Positions 57,812-64,000 of a stretch of 64,000 nt of DNA are shown here, piece by piece. How positions within the stretch are numbered: position 1 is the stretch's first letter; every line of letters starts with the position of its first letter. A model generated the notes under the pieces. The model saw only the letters and a program-made list of their open reading frames with translations. It did no database searches and was not told the origin of the DNA. Source of the stretch: Amaurobius ferox (taxonomy: Eukaryota; Arthropoda; Arachnida; Araneae; Amaurobiidae); assembly GCA_951213105.1 (NCBI GenBank), contig OX578153.1, forward strand, positions 51,679,020 through 51,743,019, written 5' to 3'. Made by a program: the position numbers and the translations under genes.

Positions 57812-58490
57812 ATTCCCAAACTTTTTTGCTTGGTTGAACACTTCAAATATTTCTTAAAATCTCGCGTAACTCCTACTTGGATGACATAAGGTTTAACAGG
57901 ATAGAATTAAAATTGACGCATAAAGTAGTAGGGTTCATAAATAAGAATTAATTCATATTTTTGAATAAAATATTAGAATAGTCTTTATTTCCCATTTCTA
58001 TTTATTAATCACTGTTAATAATAAAATTGCAAGCATTTTGCTTCACATCTGGCTCACTATATACAAACAATGTATATATATTTTGTAAGGATTTTTGTGG
58101 CAATATAATTGTTTGTCATAAAACTATTAACGAAATTTAAGTTATATTTTGGCTTTTTGTGATAAATTAACATATGTGACGCAATTAAGGAAGATATGAA
58201 CTTCTTCGGTATTTTTCTGATATTTTATGACCCCAAATTTTTGTCTGGAAACCCTTTGAGTAATTGATAGGACTGCTGGTAAGGTTCATTAATGCCAACT
58301 GAATTCCTTGCCGCTACAAAAATTAAATTTTCAAAATGCTTTATTATTTTAGTTATAAATTATACTAACGCCTTATTAATTTAATTTTTTTTATTCAATA
58401 ACAGAAAAGGTAAAAAGTTGCACTTTTTCACAAGCTTTTGAAAATTCCGAAGCCTTAGGGCTCCACGGAACACAGGTTGGGAATCACTGT
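57812..58490. mobile_element. hAT-like non-autonomous element
   Basis: Starts CAGTGATTCCCAAACTTTTT and ends AGGTTGGGAATCACTG. TTCTAGTG precedes and TTCTAGAA follows, an 8-bp duplication with two changes. The interior lacks a transposase. It is similar in ends and general layout to 2,024-2,526. Confidence 0.7.
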
Positions 58491-58855
58491 TCTAGAAGGA
58501 ATCTTTTAGAATAGCCATATCAAGATTTAAAAACTCAATCCAGTACTACACATCAAGTATTTGGTATCACAGGAATATCTAAATAAGTTAAATTTTCAAA
58601 ATGTTTTATTATTTTATTAATAGATTATACTAAAACCGTAACAATTTAATATTTTATTCAATAATAGAAAAGGTAGAAAGTTGTACTTTTCCACAAGTTT
58701 TTGAAAATTCTCCTGGAATCCATGACACATGCTTGCAAATATTTAGGGTTCCACGGAATACAGGTTGAGAATCACTGTTCTAGAAGGATTCTTTTAAAGT
58801 AACCATAACAATATTTCAAAACTCACATCTAGTACTACAATAGAAAACTTTATTC
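58325..58855. repeat. About 260-bp tandem duplication of a hAT end and its flank
   Basis: AAATTTTCAAAATG.TTTATTATTTT, TTCAATAA.AGAAAAGGTA, TTGAGAATCACTGTTCTAG (GGGAATCACTG in the first) and AGTACTACA occur in both 58,325-58,585 and 58,590-58,855. The element's right end is thus present twice. A (TA)n run follows at 58,888-58,926. Confidence 0.8.
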
Positions 58856-58884
58856 ATTCATATGCATTCAAAATATAGAATTTG

Positions 58885-58930
<46 letters not shown>

Positions 58931-59006
58931 GAAACATCGAGTGAACCGGCTGAAGAAATATACCTAAAATTATTAAACAAAGAAAACATGAAAGAATCTG
59001 GTTATT

Positions 59007-59937
59007 ACTTTCCTTATATACATAATGTATAAGGAGAGTATTGTGACGGGGTCGAAAATTCGAATTCGAGTTTTTGACGGGAGAGCACGTTTCAAGCACC
59101 CCTGATCACGAATCAAACATTTTTGAGGTGATGTATCTGTGTGTGTGTGTGTGTGTGAAAGTATGTAGGTGTGTGTGTGTCAATGAGACTGTGCAGACGA
59201 TATCTCACGAACGAATGGAGCGATTCGAATGAAATTTGGTACAAAAATCACAATCCGTGAATACTGTTTTTAAACGTAATCGAATGTTCAGCACCCCCTA
59301 AATTTTCGAGTGAAAATTTGAAAAAATCATTAAAAAATCAAAATCTTTAATTAAGTTGCGTAAATAGACATTTTTTATATAATTTTTCCTTAGAAAAAGA
59401 TTGACATAAACTTTAGAATGCTAGCATGAACCGTTCTCGAGATATTGCACATTTTTCAAATAAATTTATCAAAAAAACCATATATTTAAAAAAAATATTA
59501 ACTATTGAACAACATGTTTACTTTTTTCATATGTAATATCATGCCATAAATTTGGTGACATCATTCTCATTGATCTAACTCGTTCCATTCATGAGAAAAG
59601 ATACTTTGAGTAATACTTTTGCATTTAAACGCCAATAGCCATTTATCTGCTATAAGAATAACTTATTTCTCCGTCCATCTAGCTTGGCGAGATTTTGGCG
59701 ACGAATTTGGCGGAATGTCGCCAACTTGGCGACTTTTTTTAAATGTTGCCAAATTAACGAAAATCTCACCAAATAGATAAAAATGACTCTAAATCAATGA
59801 AAATGACGACTGATTGATAAAAATTCAATATCTTGGAAAGAATATAAGTATCTACTATAAGAATAACCTATTTTTTACTGTAAAAGTAGCAAATTCATAG
59901 CATTATATGAGGAAAGTCATGTGTTGCCCACATCAGA
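59007..59937 (-). mobile_element. Family A element, copy 13
   Basis: Complete antisense copy. Left flank GGTTATT, right flank T7. Hairpin with one change (AAGGAGAGT). The heptamer cluster at about 59,690-59,775 is well preserved. Confidence 0.88.
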
Positions 59938-60070
59938 TTTTTTTATAGTAGTAGATATACACGTATGTTTTAACATATATACTGAAAAATGTAGCTGGCT
60001 AACATTAAACACATTGCACATAAAATTTATATATAAAAATCATCATGCTTAAAAATGCATTTTATATACT

Positions 60071-60340
60071 TTTACTTTTCCTACAATGCATGGTAATGTA
60101 TAAGGACAATATTGGAATCGTGTCGAAAATCGGAATTCGATGAATCTACACGTTTTGGAACGTCTAGAATATGAAAAAAAAACATTTTTAGCATCACGTC
60201 TGTGTATATGTCTGTGGAATATATGTTTCCTCTATAGTACAAAAACTATTCGATGAAATATCACACAATTTAGTGGGTGAGTCACTCGTCTAAAATAACC
60301 CTGATGCTGATAAATTTTTGGTAGGATTCGAAAAAAAAAA
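60071..60340 (-). mobile_element. Family C element, copy 1, truncated by Family A
   Basis: TACTTTTCCTACAATGCATG with GTATAAGGACAATATTGG, GTGTCGAAAATCGGAATTCG, CACGTTTTGGAACG, CATCACGTCTGTGTATATGT, then AACTATTCGATGAAATATCA and AATTTAGTGGGTGAG. It is the same plan as Family A with clearly different sequence. It is cut at an A10 run where the old Family A copy begins. Confidence 0.65.
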
Positions 60341-60342
60341 TC

Positions 60343-61555
60343 CTATGTGGGCAGCACATGACTTTCCTTATATAATGCAATTAATTTACTTCTTTCACGG
60401 TGAAATATTTATTCATAAGATCCACGGTACTGTGTTTTTAACGTTGAATTGTACGTTTGGCGCTTTTCTGGATGACAACATGCATAATCATTTCGAAATA
60501 CCCAACTAACTTATATTTCACGCAACTTTAAATTAACAATTGTCAATATTGATAGTATTCTCGATAAGAAATATAGCCCATATATTAAAATATTTTAATA
60601 AATAATTCATCAATTAAGCGTCATTTTCATTAACTCGGTGTCATTTTTGCAATTTTGACTATATTTTAGTCAATCTGGAGCTAAATATCGTTAAATTGGA
60701 TATATTTTGCTATATTATTCGCCAAGTTCGCCAAATGTATCACTAAGTGAAACTGACAACCAGAGAGAATTTCATTTCTTACTAGAAAGTATGCCCGTCA
60801 TATGAACGAATTCAAAATTTGCAAAATATTATCATCTATTTAGCGATATTTTTATCAATTTGGCGACATTTTTATCAATTTGCCGATATTTTTATCAATT
60901 TGGCAACATTTAAACATGTGTCAAGTTTTTTGGTTTTTCGCCAAGCGTTATGGACAGGCAAGCGGAGAAATGAGTTAATCTTATAATCGTTTCTTATGTC
61001 CTTTCCAAGATATTGATTTTTCACCAACTAGCCTTCATTTTCATTAATTTAGCATTATTTTTATAAATTTGACGACAATTTTATCAGTCATCATTTTCAT
61101 TGTTTTAGTGACATTTTAAACGATTTGGGCAACATTTTAAAAAGTGACCAAATTGATGATATTTAGCCAAATTCGTCGCCAAAATTTCGCCAAACGTTAT
61201 GGACGGAAAAATAGGTTATTCTTATAGTAGATAAATGACTATTGGCGTCCAAATACAAAACTCTGACCCAAAATATCTTCGTGAATAGAAAGAGTTAGAT
61301 CCACGAGAAAGATGTCAAATTTATCACATAATATTAAACATGAAAAGAGAACATATTTCACTATAGTTAATAATTTTTTTCTAATTTTATGCGAGTTTTT
61401 GATATATTTATTTGAAAAGATGTGCAATATCTCGAAAACTATTCATGCTAGCTTTTTAATGTTCATGTCAATCATTTTCTAATAAAGATCTACATAAAAA
61501 ATTATTATTTACGCAACTTTATTGATTTTATTTTTATTATACTGAAAATTTTGGA
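60343..61555 (+). mobile_element. Family A element, copy 14, old and expanded
   Basis: It starts TCCTATGTGGGCAGCACATG and remains collinear to about 61,550 (AATATCTCGAAAACTATTCA, AATCATTTTCTAATAAAG). The TTGGCGA region is expanded several-fold between 60,600 and 61,200 (repeated ATTTTTATCAATTTGGCGA). The 3' half with microsatellite and hairpin is missing. Confidence 0.65.
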
Positions 61556-62189
61556 TATTATTTTGCTTTTCATTTTTTTTATGTCAGATATCCATAGGAC
61601 TAGTCAAAAACCATATAATGATTCAGAAAATCCGTATCTTCTTCCGTTGAAGTGATTGCAACCAAAACACAGCTTTTCTAAGAATTTACAACACTGCACA
61701 CCAGTGACTGGCTTTTTTTTTATAAAATTGATGCAATCGCGCTCTATAACAGTTTTGACATAATTCCGAAACTGAAAATATTTTTTTTTCATAAATTAAA
61801 GTAACTGAGATATATCCAGAAATTTTGTCATTCGTAATACCTGGGTTTAAGGATCAATTTTTTTCACTGGAATCCTAGCCACACTCCGGGATTATCATTC
61901 CGAGTAAGAATATAAATCTAAAAACTTCATTTTGTATAATATATAAAACAAGTAAAGAAAATATTCAGATCACTAACTTCCGTATACTTCCAAACTTGTT
62001 GGGGAACAGTCAGATTAGCTGTATCGTGGGTTGTTATGGCATGAAGAAAACAGAAGATAAATGAAGTGAAAAATGTAATAAATGAATGTGAGTATTGGTC
62101 AGGGGCAGACAGGTTTCACTTCATGACAAAGTAAAACCCAAACTCGCCACTTAGAATGCAAAGTCAATGAAATCTGTATTTCACCTTCG
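61556..62189. other. Unannotated AT-rich DNA
   Basis: Nothing supported. Confidence 0.5.
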
Positions 62190-62545
62190 TTTTAACTTTC
62201 TCATAAAGTATTTATGCTTTAACTTTCACATACTTATAAAGTATTTACGCTTTAACTTTCTCATATAGTATTTACGCGTTAACTTTATCATATTTATAAA
62301 ATATTTACGCTTTAACATTTTCATACTTATAAAGTATTTATGCTTTAACTTTCACATACTTATAAAGTATTTACCCGTTAACTTTCTCATAAAGTATTTA
62401 CGCTTTAACTTTCTCATAAAGTATTTACGCTTTAACTTTCTCATAGAGTATTTATGCTTTAACTTTCTCATAGAGTATTTATGCTTTAACTTTCACATAC
62501 TTATAAAGTATTTACGCTTTAATTATCTAATAAAGTATTGCTTAT
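62190..62545. repeat. Minisatellite with 27- and 32-bp units
   Basis: TTTACGCTTTAACTTTCTCA plus TAAAGTA (27 bp), and a longer form with CATACTTATAAAGTA (32 bp), repeated about 12 times in mixed order. The two forms differ by an ACTTA-type insertion. Confidence 0.85.
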
Positions 62546-62635
62546 CAGAAATTTACGAATTCGTGCAATGCTAAAAATTACAAAAATAAGGTATGCCAAT
62601 AGCCTGTAACTTAAATTCATATATGATGTATGTAT

Positions 62636-63215
62636 TACTTTCCGCACCATACATGGAAATGTATAGGGACAGTATTGGAACTGTCTCGAAAATAGCAACT
62701 CGAGTTTTCGACGGAACTACACGTTTCGAACACCCTAGAGTACAAAAACACTATTTTTAGAGTGACGTGTCCGTTTGCATATATCTACTCTAACTAAAAA
62801 CTAATTGACCAAATATTATTAAATTTAGTAAATACGTCACTTATAGGTTACCCTGGTGTCGATTAGATTTTGGTGTAATTCGGGAACAAGGAACCTGTCT
62901 TTTTAAAGAAATGGTCCCAAAAAGTTATATGTATTCACTCTAACTGAAACGCTAATTGACCCAAATTTTACAAAATTTGATAGAAATGTCAATTGGGTAA
63001 TCTTTCTGTTGATTAGATTTTGATATGAAGAGCCTGCCTTTTTTTGCGAAATGGACAGCAAAAATCGTATGTATCCACTCGAAATGAAAATCTAATTGAT
63101 CAGATTTCCCAAAATTTGATCGATAAGTCGCTTGTAGGTTACCCTGGTACTGTTTAGATTTTCGCAAAAAAATGAACCTACTTTTTTTGCGAAATAACCC
63201 GTCAAAATCTAAAAT
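62636..63215 (-). mobile_element. Family C element, copy 2, with the core reiterated three times
   Basis: The hairpin end TACTTTCCGCACCATACATG is followed by GAAAATAGCAACTCGAGTTT, CACGTTTCGAACACCCTAGA and GTGACGTGTCCGTTTGC. Three units of about 140 bp follow (62,785, 62,930, 63,070). Each has CACTC.AA.TGAAA..CTAATTGA-type sequence, AAAATTTGAT, GGTTACCCTGGT and TTTTTTGCGAAAT. Confidence 0.65.
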
Positions 63216-63574
63216 AAAAGACTGTTTATGCTCAATTATATCAATTAAATGCTTTTTTTATGAGCAATTTTTATTGACAAACAGAATGCATCCAATAACT
63301 CTTAAGACTAACCATTTTCGACATAATTTTTGCTTTTCGCAATTTTGCCAAGTCGCCTCTGAAAATATGTCGTCTCCGAATGAAAACGAAGCTTGGACTA
63401 AAACTGCAAATTCAAAGTCGTTTCCAATGATTATCCGAGTTATTTTGAGCATTTAAAGGGGGCATATGACCTTTAAAAGTGCCATAAACTGAGTAAATTT
63501 CCGGAGGTTGGCTTTAGCCAGGGCTGGCGTGCAATGGCGCGGCATTTATGACATGCATGTTGACAACTGGGGTG
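63216..63574. other. Unannotated DNA
   Basis: A 94-codon plus-strand open frame overlapping a 64-codon minus-strand frame has no recognisable domain and starts inside Family C. It was not accepted. Confidence 0.4.
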
Positions 63575-63634
63575 GAAACCCCAGGCCGTCCGACTCATCC
63601 AGAGGACTTGAGTAACTATTTGGACGACCGGGAA
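63575..63634 (-). mobile_element. MHR mini hairpin retroposon, 60 bp
   Basis: The reverse complement reads TTCCCGGTCGTCCAAATAG ... GGATGAGTCGGACGGCCTGG and GGTTTC. The perfect 13-bp duplication GACAACTGGGGTG at 63,562-63,574 and 63,635-63,647 brackets it. A short (TA)n lies at about 63,738-63,758. Confidence 0.88.
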
Positions 63635-63860
63635 GACAACTGGGGTGTAAGGTCACAACCCCTTACCGCCATTAAGTAAGCTTCTCGCTAAGCCTTCCTT
63701 CTTTTTCAAATTTTAAATGCTTTTTATACTTTTTATATTTATATATATATATATATATTATAAAATTTAATATAGGTTGCTTGCGCGCAAGATTGCAACA
63801 AAACTATTGCTTCCAGAAACAAACATATTGCTGACTATGATGCAAAAGTATCCATTCAAG

Positions 63861-64000
63861 AAGACTTAGATCAAAATCAAAACATTTGAATAATTGAAGT
63901 TAAAAAAAAAAATTATTTAAAATTAAAAATGTAATTAAATTTTAAATTTAATTTTAAAACATTTAAACTATGTAAATGTTTTGATTTTGATCTAAGACTT
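63861..64000. repeat. Inverted repeat running to the window edge
   Basis: AAGACTTAGATCAAAATCAA (63,861-63,880) continues to 63,887. It is repeated inverted as AAATGTTTTGATTTTGATCT at 63,974, ending at 64,000: 27-bp arms with one mismatch. The 86-bp spacer is nearly pure A+T with its own AATTTAAAATTTAATT-type symmetry. The right arm is cut by the window edge, so the full element size is unknown. Confidence 0.8.

Noticed and set aside
62190..62545. CRISPR-like array of regularly spaced units
   Set aside because: Units are contiguous minisatellite repeats without unique spacers, in eukaryotic DNA.
63172..63456. 94-codon frame with overlapping minus-strand frame
   Set aside because: It starts within Family C; no domain or conserved context.

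Overview
The window is AT-rich eukaryotic DNA (about 70% A+T by eye), almost gene-free and built mostly from mobile elements and tandem repeats. The Tc1-type transposase relic, the abundance of short non-autonomous elements and the overall texture suggest an arthropod, most likely a chelicerate such as a spider. That assignment is an inference from repeat style, not from a diagnostic gene. No bacterial features, rRNA, tRNA gene or CRISPR array was found.

Only one stretch looks like a working host gene. An exon near 1.6-1.8 kb encodes a signal peptide and the start of a small secreted, neuropeptide-like precursor and ends at a good splice donor. Broken coding relics are a LINE AP-endonuclease fragment (10.8-12.2 kb, minus strand), a dead Tc1 transposase inside a complete TIR element (36.4-37.9 kb) and a possible LINE ORF2 C-terminus (52.4 kb).

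The dominant component is one repeat, here called Family A: about 0.93 kb, 14 full or partial copies, roughly a fifth of the window. Read in its sense direction it starts TCTGATGTGGGC, carries a cluster of TTGGCGA/TCGCCAA heptamers and a (CA)n tract, and ends in a hairpin ACTTTCCTTATA..TATAAGGAAAGT. The hairpin arm is echoed near the 5' end. It inserts into A/T runs, is nested into itself and occurs as a head-to-head pair. Family B (4 copies) and Family C (2 copies) share its plan: terminal hairpin, TCTG/TG microsatellite, then a core containing GAAATTTGGTA-like sequence. At least five further unrelated-looking repeats (D to H) carry the same core.

A tRNA-derived SINE (full head at 53.7-53.95 kb) and a very short hairpin retroposon (about 57-70 bp, here called MHR, equal to the SINE tail) are scattered through the window. 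Most of these copies have matching target-site duplications of about 9-15 bp.

Layout: 0-2 kb AT-rich DNA and the secreted-protein exon; 2-4 kb hAT-like and TA-flanked long-TIR MITEs; 4.9-6 kb 185-bp tandem array; 10.8-12.2 kb LINE fragment blown up by an in-frame 57-bp minisatellite; 13-18 kb Families A and B; 18.3-19.2 kb tandem array; 20.2-22.3 kb 29-bp minisatellite with higher-order structure; 24-31 kb Family B, fold-back elements in (TA)n and a TA MITE; 35-51 kb the Family A cluster with Tc1 and a segmental duplication; 53.1-53.6 kb near-perfect palindrome; 55.6-56.4 kb 186-bp array; 57.3-57.6 kb GC-richer patch with paired CRE motifs; 57.8-63.2 kb hAT-like, Family A and Family C elements.
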